DNA of 54,405 nucleotides. Source: Nonomuraea solani (GTDB taxonomy: Bacteria; Actinomycetota; Actinomycetes; Streptosporangiales; Streptosporangiaceae). Position 1 is the first letter of the stretch; every line of letters starts with the position of its first letter. A program made the translations under genes and the position numbers. Location: positions 1 through 54,405 of the forward strand of contig NZ_FNVT01000040.1 in the NCBI RefSeq assembly GCF_900108335.1, given 5' to 3'. This document shows, one piece after another, positions 34,878 through 43,240 of this stretch. The notes under the pieces were generated by a model, which had not been told where the DNA came from, searched no databases, and saw nothing but the letters and a program-made list of their open reading frames with translations.

Positions 34878-37800
34878 CTACAGGCCGGCTGCGATCCCGG
34901 TCGTCTCCCAGCCTTTCGTGTACGCCGCGGCGAACTCTTCCTCGCCCAGTACGGCCTGACCCCGGCGGGTGAGTTCGCGGATCAGCGGATCGGTGCGGTC
35001 GTGGGCCCCCCGCTGCCGGGCTGCGGTCCCGAGCAGCGCGGCCGACTCGTGCTGCCGTCCGCGCGCCTCGGCGAGCGCGGCCGCGTGCACCGTCACCAGC
35101 GACAGGACCGGCAGTTCCCGGGTCGCCAGCGCGGCCGCGTACGCCTCCCGCAGCGCCTTTTCGGCACCGGGCAGGTCGTCCAGCGCCAGGCAGAGCGCGG
35201 CCCGTACGCTGCCGGCCAGCGTACGGGCATGGCCGGAGGAGAACGCGGTGTCGCCGAGCAGGCGCCGTTCGGCGTCGTCGAGCAGGTCGCCCGCCCGGTC
35301 CAGGTCGCCGAGGCGTACCCGGAGGTCGGCCTCCCGCGCGTCGATCAGGACCAGCATCTCCGCCGAGGACGCGCCCAGTGCCCGCTCCCTGGCGGAGCCG
35401 ATCAGCGCCATCGCCCGGTCGGTGTCGCCGCGCCGGATGTGCACGTCGATCCAGCGCAGGTCGCTGTAGAGCCGGTCGCCGAGGCTGAGCGAGCCGAACT
35501 CCCCCGCCAGCCGCCGGGCCTCGCGCAGGTCGGCCAGCGCGCCGTCGAGATCGTCGTATCGCCGCAGCCGGGCGCGCATCGGCAGCGTGGCGGCCTGCCC
35601 CCAGCGGTCGCCGGCCTGCCGGAAGCGGGTCAGGGCCGCCTCCACGTGGACGCGCGTCCGGTCGAGCGCGCCCCCGTTCTCGGCGATCTCGGCCTGGAAC
35701 ATGTGGGCCAGCCCGGCCAGCCACACGTCGTCGCCGTCGGCCAGGCGCTGGAAGCTCGCGAGCGCGGCCTGCTCCTCCCGCAGGAAGAGCAGGATCGGGC
35801 CGAACACGCGGTGGTGGCCCGGCAGCCCGGGATGCGCGAGCAGCCGGTCGGCCAGCTCGCGCATCTCCGCCCGGTCGTCCGCGGCTTCGCCGGGCGTGAT
35901 CTCCGACAGGATGTCGGCCCGGTTGAGCAGGTGGGCGGCCCGGGCGCAGTCGCGCTCGGGCGCCGGCCCGCCGCCGGGCACCGCCAGGGCCTCGCCGAGC
36001 CAGTGGGCGGCGTCGGTGTGGCGGCCGAACATCTGCCAGTACCAGGTCAGGGACAGGGCGAGGGTGATCGCGCCGTGGGAGTCGTGGGTGGCGCACAGGT
36101 GGCGCAGGGCGGCGAGCGTGTTGTCGTACTCGGCGCCGATGACCTTCATGGCCGTCACCTGGCCGGGGCCGAGCAGGTGGGGGTCGTGGCGGGTCATCAG
36201 CCCGGTGAAGTGGGCGGCGGCCAGGTCGCGGGCCGGGCCGAGGTCGCCGGTATCGGTGAGGCGGGCGGCGCCGTACTCGCGGATGGTTTCGAGCATGCGG
36301 TAGCGGCCGGTGCCGGGCGCGAGATACAACAGTGAGCGGTCGACGAGGGTGGCGAGCAGTTCGGGGATGCCGGCGGCGGGCACGGTGGTGCCGGCGCAGA
36401 CGGCGGTGGCCGAGGCGGGTGTGACGCCGCCGGGCAGGATGGAGATCCGTTCCGCGACGGTACGTTCGTGTTCGCCCAGCAGGTCCCAGCTCCAGGCGAT
36501 GACGGCACTCAGGGTACGGTGCCGGGGCGGTGCGGTGCGGCTGCCGGTGGTGAGCAGCCGGAACCGGTCGGAGAGCCCGTCGGCCAGGCCGGGCAGTGAC
36601 AGCGTACGCAACCGGGCGGCGGCCAGTTCGAGGGCCAGCGGCAGGCCGTCCAGGCCGCGCACCACGCGGACGATGTCGGGCAGCGTGCTCTCGTTGACGT
36701 CGAAACCGGGTCGCACGGCGGCGGCCCGCTCGGTGAACAGGCGCACCGAGGCCGCCCTCCTGGCCTGTTCGACGCCGTCGTCCGGGGCGGGCAGCGTGAG
36801 CGGGGCCAGCGGCACGAGGGCCTCGCCGTCGATCGCGAGGGGTTCGCGGCTGGTGGCGAGCACGCGCAGCCCTGGGCAGCGGGGCAGCAGCGCCGCGACC
36901 AGGCGGGCCACGGCGTCGATCAGGTGCTCGCAGTTGTCGACCAGGAGCAGGCCCTTCCGGCCGCCGAGCTCGCCGACCAGGCCGTCCAGTTCGTCACGCT
37001 CCATCCGCCTGCGGGCGTCGAACATCGGACCGCCCCGCAGCCCGATCCCGGCGAGCACGGCCGTGACGATCTCCGCCGGTTCGGTGACGGACGCGAGGTC
37101 GATGAGCCAGGCGTCGTGCTCTTGGCGGCGGGCGGCCTCCAGCGCGAGCCGGGTCTTCCCGGCGCCGCCGGGGCCGAGGACGGTGACCAGGCGGCCGGTG
37201 GTGAGCAGGGCGGCGATGCGGGCAAGGTCGTCGTCGCGGCCGATGAAGCCGGTCAGCGGCGCTGGCAGGCCGGCCGGCGGCGTGGGCAGGCCGGCCGGCC
37301 TCTGGCCTGGGGTCTGTCCGGGGCGTAGCAGGCGCAGGTGGCGTTCCCGCAGGGCGGTGCCGGGGTCGGCGCCGAGAAGGTCGGCCAGGGTCTCGCGCGT
37401 CCGCTCGTAGACGGTGAGCGCCTCGGCCTGACGTCCTTGAGCGGCGAGCGCGTCCATCAGGAGCGCGGCCGCCCGCTCGTGGACCGGCCGGCCGGCCAGC
37501 AACCCGGTCAGCCGGGCGGCGGCCGCCTCGGCCCGTCCCAGCGACAGCTCGGCGTCGGCGAGGTCGGCGACCGCCTCGATCGACACCTGTGCCAACCTGG
37601 TCGCGACCGTGGGTGCGACCGCGGCGATGAGCGCGGGTTCCGCGCCAGGGTGGTCGCCCCACAACGCCACGGCCTCGGTGAGCGCGGCGGCCGCGGCCTC
37701 CGGGTCACCTGCCCACAGCCTCTCCCGGCCGGTGGCGGTGAGCTGCTCGAAGCGCAGCGCGTCCACGTCGGCCGCGTCCACCGCCAGCCGGTAGCCGCCC

Positions 37801-38078
37801 GCGACCTGCGCCACCACGCCACCGGCCACGCCGGCCGGGCTCAGAGCTCTGCGCAGGCGGGTGACGAGGGTGTGCAGGGCGTGGGCGGGGCCGGAGGGCG
37901 GCTCGTCGGCCCAGATCGCGTCGGCCAGGACGCCGGGCTCGACGGCACGGCCTCCGGCGAGCGCCAGCCGTACGAGCAGGCCCCGCAACCGCGCGCCAGG
38001 AACGGGCAGGACGGCGTCACCGCGCGACACCTGGAACGCGCCGAGCAGCGTGACGCGAAGCCGTGCGTCCCTGTCCAT
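34878..38078 (-). CDS. AfsR/SARP-like regulator with NB-ARC and TPR domains
   Basis: A large regulator of about 1066 residues. I chose ATG 38078 (MDRDARLRVTLLGAF) because the domain starts there. A winged-helix DNA-binding domain (to about residue 95, LADAIWADEPPSGPAHALHTLVTRLRRAL) is followed by a bacterial transcriptional activation domain (about 100-250). The NB-ARC ATPase has Walker A VLGPGGAGKTRLALE and Walker B LLLVDNCEHL. C-terminal TPR-like repeats run from about residue 650. AfsR-type proteins switch on secondary metabolism in response to signals sensed by the C-terminal part. It is divergent from an SGNH esterase 131 bases away, which may be its target. Confidence 0.9.
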   Translation of the reverse strand: MDRDARLRVTLLGAFQVSRGDAVLPVPGARLRGLLVRLALAGGRAVEPGVLADAIWADEPPSGPAHALHTLVTRLRRALSPAGVAGGVVAQVAGGYRLAVDAADVDALRFEQLTATGRERLWAGDPEAAAAALTEAVALWGDHPGAEPALIAAVAPTVATRLAQVSIEAVADLADAELSLGRAEAAAARLTGLLAGRPVHERAAALLMDALAAQGRQAEALTVYERTRETLADLLGADPGTALRERHLRLLRPGQTPGQRPAGLPTPPAGLPAPLTGFIGRDDDLARIAALLTTGRLVTVLGPGGAGKTRLALEAARRQEHDAWLIDLASVTEPAEIVTAVLAGIGLRGGPMFDARRRMERDELDGLVGELGGRKGLLLVDNCEHLIDAVARLVAALLPRCPGLRVLATSREPLAIDGEALVPLAPLTLPAPDDGVEQARRAASVRLFTERAAAVRPGFDVNESTLPDIVRVVRGLDGLPLALELAAARLRTLSLPGLADGLSDRFRLLTTGSRTAPPRHRTLSAVIAWSWDLLGEHERTVAERISILPGGVTPASATAVCAGTTVPAAGIPELLATLVDRSLLYLAPGTGRYRMLETIREYGAARLTDTGDLGPARDLAAAHFTGLMTRHDPHLLGPGQVTAMKVIGAEYDNTLAALRHLCATHDSHGAITLALSLTWYWQMFGRHTDAAHWLGEALAVPGGGPAPERDCARAAHLLNRADILSEITPGEAADDRAEMRELADRLLAHPGLPGHHRVFGPILLFLREEQAALASFQRLADGDDVWLAGLAHMFQAEIAENGGALDRTRVHVEAALTRFRQAGDRWGQAATLPMRARLRRYDDLDGALADLREARRLAGEFGSLSLGDRLYSDLRWIDVHIRRGDTDRAMALIGSARERALGASSAEMLVLIDAREADLRVRLGDLDRAGDLLDDAERRLLGDTAFSSGHARTLAGSVRAALCLALDDLPGAEKALREAYAAALATRELPVLSLVTVHAAALAEARGRQHESAALLGTAARQRGAHDRTDPLIRELTRRGQAVLGEEEFAAAYTKGWETTGIAAGL

Positions 38079-38209
38079 TCCCCGATCTTCGCGCGCTCCC
38101 CCGCCATGCCCCAAATCCGTTGCGGCCCTGTCAGCGCCGTGTGTGCCCCGTGTGTGCGGCCCGCCCCAGTCTTCACCTGCCAGCACGCACCCCATTCAGG
38201 AGGCACAAG

Positions 38210-39379
38210 ATGATCGACTGGGTACGAAGCTGGGGCGCCTCGCCCCAGGCGGCCCATGATGGGCTCGGCTCGCTCGACGGCCACCCGCCCCTCGCCGACG
38301 TGACCCTGCGCCAGGTGGTACGCATCGGCGGCGGCGGTCGCCGGGTGCGCGTCCGCTTCACCAACGAGTTCGGGACCGCGCCCTTCGCCCTCGGCGCGGC
38401 GCGGGTGGGCCTCGCGGCGCCCGGCGGCGGCGTACGGCCGGGCAGCGAGCGCGTGCTGACCTTCTCCGGCGCGCCGGACGTCACCGTCCCGGCGGGCGCG
38501 CCGATCCTCAGCGATCCGGTCGACCTGCCCCTGCCCGCCCTCGCCAAGCTGTCCATCAGCCTCTACCTGCCGGGGCGCGTGGAGACCTGCACCTGCCACG
38601 ACCCCGCCCTGGAGACCGGCTGGACGATCCCGGGCGACGCCGTCGCCGCCCTCGCCCTGCCGGAGAACGCCGAGATTCTGCCGGTACGAGCCCTGATCTC
38701 CGCCGTCGAGCTGCTCCCCGACGTCCCGGCTACGGGCATCGTGGTGGTGGGCGACTCCCGTACCGACGGAGCCGGCTCGACCCCGGACACCAACCACAGC
38801 TGGCCGGAGCTGCTCGCCGAGCGTGGCGGGGCCGCCGCCTACGTCTCCAACCAGGGCATCAGCGGCAACCGGCTGCTCAACGACGGCATCGGCGCGTCCG
38901 CCCTGGCCCGCTTCGACCGCGACGTGCTGGCGACGCCCGGCCTCGGCCACGTGGTGCTCTCCGTGGGCGGCAACGACATCGCCATCTCGTACGCCCCACG
39001 CGACGACGACGGCCCCCTGGCCGATTTCCTGAAGATGTTCCCCGGCGCGCCGGTGACGACGGACGACGTCATCGCGGGCTACCGCCAACTGATCGCCCGG
39101 GCGCACGAACGCGGCGTGCGGGTCTACGCCACCACGATCGCGCCGTACGGGGGCGCGGAGATCCACACGCCGGAGGGCGAGAGCGCACGTCAGAGGGTCA
39201 ACGCCTGGATCCGTACGAGCGGCGCCTTCGACGCGGTGCTGGACTTCGACGCCGTCTGGCGCGACCCCGCCCACCCCGGCCGGATCAGGGACGACTTCCA
39301 CTGCGGCGACCATCTGCACGGCAGCGACGCGGGCTACCGGGCCCTGGCCGACTCCGTGGACCTGTCACTGTTCGGCTGA
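38210..39379 (+). CDS. SGNH/GDSL-type esterase
   Basis: A 389-residue protein. ATG 38210 is preceded by CAGGAGGC. Residues 1-165 form a beta-rich accessory domain. The SGNH hydrolase part has block I GDSRTDGAG with nucleophile Ser183, the GNRLL region, block III VGGNDIA and block V DFHCGDHLHGSDAGY, which supplies the catalytic Asp and His. There is no signal peptide. Family members deacylate lipids or acetylated sugars; the substrate is not predictable. Confidence 0.9.
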   Translation: MIDWVRSWGASPQAAHDGLGSLDGHPPLADVTLRQVVRIGGGGRRVRVRFTNEFGTAPFALGAARVGLAAPGGGVRPGSERVLTFSGAPDVTVPAGAPILSDPVDLPLPALAKLSISLYLPGRVETCTCHDPALETGWTIPGDAVAALALPENAEILPVRALISAVELLPDVPATGIVVVGDSRTDGAGSTPDTNHSWPELLAERGGAAAYVSNQGISGNRLLNDGIGASALARFDRDVLATPGLGHVVLSVGGNDIAISYAPRDDDGPLADFLKMFPGAPVTTDDVIAGYRQLIARAHERGVRVYATTIAPYGGAEIHTPEGESARQRVNAWIRTSGAFDAVLDFDAVWRDPAHPGRIRDDFHCGDHLHGSDAGYRALADSVDLSLFG

Positions 39380-39381
39380 GC

Positions 39382-39413
39382 CGGCCACGCTGGACCGAAA
39401 CTTGGGGTGGCCG
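39382..39413. terminator. Possible bidirectional terminator hairpin
   Basis: CGGCCAC and GTGGCCG (7 bp perfect) flank an 18-base loop between the convergent SGNH esterase and the next minus-strand gene. The moderate stem and long loop keep confidence low. Confidence 0.4.
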
Positions 39414-39420
39414 CGCGGGG

Positions 39421-40068
39421 TCATGCGTCGTCTGGAGGGGCCGGTGCGATCTCCAGTGGTGCCGCGGCCCCGCCGGTGATCTCGCGTCCTTGGTTCAGTG
39501 TGTAGTCGAGCTGCCTGGCCAGGAGTGGGAGGGTCGCCGGAGGCAGATACGCGTCGGCGCCGGCGGCGAGTAGCCGCCGGACCGGGCCGTGGTACTGGAC
39601 TCCGAGCTCGTCGTCCTCGATCTCGGTGATGACGACGCGAGCCTTCGGGAACATCGAGCGGAGCGCCGCGATCAACTGCGGGCTGCCTGGAGGGATCAGC
39701 AGCACGTCGGCCGTGGCGGGAGCCGCGTGCATGTCGAGCACCACGTAGTCCGTACCGAGCTGGGTGGACAGTGTCACCCGGGCCGCGGCCGACAGCTCCA
39801 TCGCGGTGGCCACGACCGTCACGCCGTCGTGGTCGATCGGCGCGTCGATCGGCGCTTGGTCGCCGGCCTCATCCGGCGCGTCGCCCTCGACGACGGCCCC
39901 TTGGACCACGTCGACGGTGCTGGAGATCGTCGCGATCGACGCGCCGTCACGCGTGAGGACCAGGGTCACACCAGGCTCAAGGGCGTCGATGAGCGCCACG
40001 ACGTCCTCAGGAAGGCGAGTCACGTCGATGCTCTGCGTGGAGCGTGGGGCGCGTTTGCGGATCACCAT
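39421..40068 (-). CDS. Hypothetical protein with Phd-like N-terminus and receiver-like C-terminus
   Basis: A soluble protein of about 215 residues, taken from ATG 40068. Residues about 10-50 (TRLPEDVVALIDALEPGVTLVLTRDGASIATI) resemble the N-terminal half of Phd/YefM-type antitoxins. The C-terminal half (YVVLDMHAAPATADVLLIPPGSPQLIAALRSMFPKARVVITEIEDDE followed by LLAAGADAYLPPATLPLLARQLDY) alternates strands and helices like a response-regulator receiver, with GADAYLPK-like spacing. The usual paired acidic residues and phosphorylatable Asp are not evident. No toxin gene is adjacent. Function unknown. Confidence 0.65.
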   Translation of the reverse strand: MVIRKRAPRSTQSIDVTRLPEDVVALIDALEPGVTLVLTRDGASIATISSTVDVVQGAVVEGDAPDEAGDQAPIDAPIDHDGVTVVATAMELSAAARVTLSTQLGTDYVVLDMHAAPATADVLLIPPGSPQLIAALRSMFPKARVVITEIEDDELGVQYHGPVRRLLAAGADAYLPPATLPLLARQLDYTLNQGREITGGAAAPLEIAPAPPDDA

Positions 40069-40207
40069 GCCCCGGAGGCGCCGTTCGGCCAGGTGCTCAC
40101 ATGAATCCCTTCTGAGTTGCCGGCACACGCCTTGACCATACTCCATTCAACGAAGCATGGTCGCTGCCGTGTTCGAGATCAGCCCACCTGAAGCCGAAAG
40201 GATATTC

Positions 40208-40594
40208 GTGCGCACACGTAAGCTGGCAACTCTCCTGATCGGTGCGGCCCTGGCCGCCGCCCCCACGCTGGTGGCGGGCGCCGCCCCGGCCGGCGCGGCC
40301 GGGCCCTGCGGCAGCGGCTACTCCCGGATCGGCGTCTACTCCATCACCAAAGACGGGACCCGTACGGGCACGCTGGAGGTCCACTACAGCTCCGGCACCG
40401 GAAAGAACTGCGCCCTGACCTACGGCTACGGCGCCTACGCCAACACCACGAGCTGGAAACGGGTCACGATCTCGCGAGGCGACGGCAGCGGATCATCCAC
40501 CGATGCCGGGCGTTACGAGAGCTACGCCGGCCCGGTCTACGTCTCCGCGTCCGGGCAGTGCATCGACGTGGCGGGACCGTGCCGGACTATGTGA
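40208..40594 (+). CDS. SapA-like (spore-associated) secreted protein, probable C-terminal frameshift
   Basis: A 128-residue exported protein from GTG 40208 (GAAAGGA seven bases upstream). The signal peptide VRTRKLATLLIGAALAAAPT ends at AGAA. The mature part starts with GPCGSGYSRIG and contains GTGKNCALTYGYG and YESYAGPVYVSASGQCID, which matches the pattern of spore-associated protein A proteins. The present frame ends early after CIDVAGPCRTM. A one-base shift near 40575 would continue as TVPDYVTREVNNVHCG and stop at 40626, restoring the family's final Cys and reaching the terminator at 40627. The last part is therefore probably frameshifted, by mutation or sequencing error. A deleted paralogue lies at 24024. 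Confidence 0.75.
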   Translation: MRTRKLATLLIGAALAAAPTLVAGAAPAGAAGPCGSGYSRIGVYSITKDGTRTGTLEVHYSSGTGKNCALTYGYGAYANTTSWKRVTISRGDGSGSSTDAGRYESYAGPVYVSASGQCIDVAGPCRTM

Positions 40595-40626
40595 CCCGCG
40601 AGGTCAACAACGTCCACTGCGGCTGA

Positions 40627-40649
40627 CCCTCCAGCGGGAAATTGGAGGG
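40627..40649 (+). terminator. Hairpin terminator of the SapA-like gene
   Basis: CCCTCCA and TGGAGGG (7 bp) enclose a 9-base loop, starting right after the stop of the shifted frame at 40624-40626. The flanking GGAGGGCACC motif is shared with the terminator of the truncated copy at 24169. Confidence 0.65.
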
Positions 40650-40682
40650 CACCTCCGCGGTTCGAGCGGCACACTGTGCAGG

Positions 40683-41645
40683 ATGCCACCGAACTCAGAC
40701 CGGACCGCCGCCCTCGTCAGGATGGCCGGCTACGGCGCCCACGACCCGCTCATGGTCGGCGTGCAGCAGGACGGCGCACCGCCTGTCTTCCTGGCCAGAG
40801 GACGGACCGCAACAGGAGAGCCGTTGACCGCCGGCGCGATCGTCTACACCGCGTCGCTGTCCAAACAGGTCACGGCCGCCTGCGCGGCTCTCCTCGTGCG
40901 GCAGGGCCGGCTGGACGTCGAATCGACGTTGGCGCAGTGGATGCCCGAGCTTCCCGCCTGGGCGGGCGGCGTGCGCCTGCGCCATCTGATCTCCCACACC
41001 AGCGGCCTGCCCGAGGGCGTCGAATTCGACGATCTGCATCGCGCGAGGCTCGACCGCACCACCGCCGGCGTCATCGCCGCGCTCGCCCGGCTCGACCACC
41101 TCATCAGCACCCCCGGGACCGAACACCGCTACGGCAACGCCGGCTACGTCTGCCTGGCCGTCATCGTCGAACGCGCGGCGAACCGGCCGCTGCCCGGCTT
41201 CGCCCGCGAGCACGTGTTCGCCCCGCTCGGGATGGCCGGCAGCCGATACTGGTCCGGCCCGGCCCCGCATCCGCCCGGAGCCGTGCCTCTCGACCCGCAC
41301 TACCCGGCGCCGCTGTCCCTCGGCGACGGCGGGCTCTGGTCCACTCTCCCGGACCTCATCCGCTGGAACCAGGCCCTGCAACGCGACGAGCTGGGCGTCT
41401 CCGCGCTCCTGCAGACGCCCGGCCGCCTGGACGACGGCACGCGGCTCGACTACGCGTGGGCCCTCGACGTCCGCGAGCACGCGGGCCGGCCGATCTACCG
41501 GCACGGTGGTCGATGGGCCGGGCTGAGCGTGCAACTCGTCCGCCTCGCCGATCGGTGCTCCGGTTTCGCCATCATCGCCCTGGACAACGACGAGGAACGG
41601 ACGGCCACGCTGGCCCAAGCCATGATCGAGGAACTCACCATCTGA
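40683..41645 (+). CDS. Serine hydrolase, beta-lactamase/class C-like family
   Basis: A cytosolic protein of about 320 residues from ATG 40683, with no signal peptide. The catalytic S-x-x-K is S58-L-S-K61 in YTASLSKQV. The second motif, Y-x-N, is in RYGNAGY. Other family blocks are LRHLISHTSGLPEG, FAPLGMAGSRYW and GDGGLWSTLPDLIRWNQAL, and HGGRWAG replaces the KTG-like third motif. Such proteins are esterases or peptidases more often than true beta-lactamases. The start has only a weak ribosome site. Its stop is seven bases from the convergent DUF5685 gene. Confidence 0.87.
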   Translation: MPPNSDRTAALVRMAGYGAHDPLMVGVQQDGAPPVFLARGRTATGEPLTAGAIVYTASLSKQVTAACAALLVRQGRLDVESTLAQWMPELPAWAGGVRLRHLISHTSGLPEGVEFDDLHRARLDRTTAGVIAALARLDHLISTPGTEHRYGNAGYVCLAVIVERAANRPLPGFAREHVFAPLGMAGSRYWSGPAPHPPGAVPLDPHYPAPLSLGDGGLWSTLPDLIRWNQALQRDELGVSALLQTPGRLDDGTRLDYAWALDVREHAGRPIYRHGGRWAGLSVQLVRLADRCSGFAIIALDNDEERTATLAQAMIEELTI

Positions 41646-41652
41646 GCGGCGG

Positions 41653-42777
41653 TCAGTCGCAGCTGCAGCCGTCGCAGCAACAACCGTCCTCGCAGCAGGA
41701 GCCGCAGTTGCCGCAGTTGCCACAGCAGTCGTAGCCGGAGCAGTCGAAGCGGGAGCAGCAGGAGCTCTCGTGGTCCTCGTCCCAGGCGGGCCGGTACAGG
41801 CCGCACGTGCAGCAGGTCAGCGCGGCGCACGCCAGCGACAGCAGCCCGCCGGGATCCCGCTTCGGCGGCCGTCGCCCCGGCGGCGCGCCGGGATCGCCGG
41901 GCGGGTGACTGGGGCGGTGGCCGGGTGTTCCGGCGGTGGCGAAGGCCCGGGAGACGGCGGTGCCGGTCTCGCGCACCAGCAGGGCGCGCGTCAGGCCGGG
42001 GCGGGGCAGGTCCAGCTCGTCCACGGCGGCGCGCAGTTCGGCGTGCGCGGCGTCGCAGTGGCGGCGCGCCTCGTCCAGGCCGGTGCCGGTGGCGGCCAGC
42101 GGGTTGTACGCCCCGGACGCCCGGTCGTCGTCCAGGTCCTCCACAGCGTCGATCAGGTGTGCCAGCCTCCCGAACCCGCGACCGGCCGCCTCCAGCGCCT
42201 CCCGGTTGTGCGGCTTGCCGGCGAGCACCGCCGTGTGCGCGAACGCGGCGGCCACGGCGTCCTCGGCAGGCCCCGTCAACGCTCGTAACCCCGGCGCCGG
42301 GGCGCGTTCCAGGAGGGCCTGGCGGCCGGCCGCCGCCGTCAGCGGGGCAGGGTCGAAGCCCAGCGTGCCGGCCATGGACGTGCCAGCCGAGGACCAGCGG
42401 CCCGCCAGCCGGGTGGCGCCGGCGGCCACCGGGCGGCGGGCGTACACGCCGTCCCCGTCCGCCACATGGTCATTCACCTTGCCGGCCGCCAGGAGCAGCG
42501 ACACCGAGGCCGCCAGCCGTACCCCCTCGGACTCCACCACGTCGGCGCCCTTGAAGCCGCGCAGCGCACACGGGCCCGCCCTCCGGCGCGACGTGGGCGC
42601 GGGCGTCTGGGCTTCGGTGAGGACGGACACGAGCAGGCCATCGTAGTTGGTGACGAGACGGGACAGATGTCCGTGCTCGTCGCGGAGCGCCAGGCAGAGC
42701 CCGCACAGGTGGCCCATCCAGTCCGCGTAGAGCCCTTTGCACAGGACGTGCTGACACGGGCGGACAATGCCAAACAA
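41653..42777 (-). CDS. DUF5685 family protein with cysteine-rich tail
   Basis: A 374-residue protein starting at TTG 42777, supported by AAGGGGA. The N-terminal block VRPCQHVLCKGLYADWMGHLC with GLC, and LVTNYDGLLVSVL, are DUF5685 signatures; the CxxxxC and CxxC pairs may bind metal. A mostly helical middle resembles terpene-synthase-like all-helical folds, with acidic EDLDDDR. A Pro/Arg/Gly linker leads to a tail in which about 18 of the last 60 residues are cysteine, in CC and CGNCGNCG patterns. Function unknown; the tail could be a metal-binding module, a membrane-lipidated anchor or a modified peptide. Confidence 0.85.
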   Translation of the reverse strand: MFGIVRPCQHVLCKGLYADWMGHLCGLCLALRDEHGHLSRLVTNYDGLLVSVLTEAQTPAPTSRRRAGPCALRGFKGADVVESEGVRLAASVSLLLAAGKVNDHVADGDGVYARRPVAAGATRLAGRWSSAGTSMAGTLGFDPAPLTAAAGRQALLERAPAPGLRALTGPAEDAVAAAFAHTAVLAGKPHNREALEAAGRGFGRLAHLIDAVEDLDDDRASGAYNPLAATGTGLDEARRHCDAAHAELRAAVDELDLPRPGLTRALLVRETGTAVSRAFATAGTPGHRPSHPPGDPGAPPGRRPPKRDPGGLLSLACAALTCCTCGLYRPAWDEDHESSCCSRFDCSGYDCCGNCGNCGSCCEDGCCCDGCSCD

Positions 42778-42866
42778 TACGTCCCCTTACGTGCGCATTG
42801 GAGAGCCAACCGTAGCATCAGGCCGCCGTGACGGTCCGGGGCCATGCGGGCTGGTACAAATGCGGC

Positions 42867-43163
42867 ATGAGCGAATCCGTCGGGTATCCCCCACCGCCGA
42901 ACGTGCCGTCGGCCCGGCGTGCCCGCAGCCGGGCATATCGTGTGTGGGCCCACGTGCTCCTGTGGACGCCGATCGCGCTCACGGTGGCCGGTGTCGTTCT
43001 CGGCCTGGGGCTGTTCGCGGTGGCCGACGCCGACCCGGCGTACGGTTCGTCCGCGCTCGGCTATCTCGGCCTCGTCGTGTGGGGCGCCCTCGCGGTCCTG
43101 TCGCCGGTCCTGCTCGGGTCGTTCATCGCCGGGCTGGTCATGGTGAACCGTACGCGCCGCTGA
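42867..43163 (+). CDS. Small membrane protein
   Basis: A 98-residue protein beginning MSESVGYPPPP, with a Pro-rich cytoplasmic N-terminus, two transmembrane helices (LLWTPIALTVAGVVLGLGLF and ALGYLGLVVWGALAVLSPVL, the second continuing to the end) and a basic C-terminus. I do not recognise the family. It stands upstream of the second subtilase in the same direction with a gap of 77 bases. Confidence 0.65.
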   Translation: MSESVGYPPPPNVPSARRARSRAYRVWAHVLLWTPIALTVAGVVLGLGLFAVADADPAYGSSALGYLGLVVWGALAVLSPVLLGSFIAGLVMVNRTRR

Positions 43164-43240
43164 GGCTGATGCGGGCTGTGAAGAAGATCGAGATCATCGG
43201 ACGATACGTAATGGCATGTCCCCGATGATCGGAAAAATGC

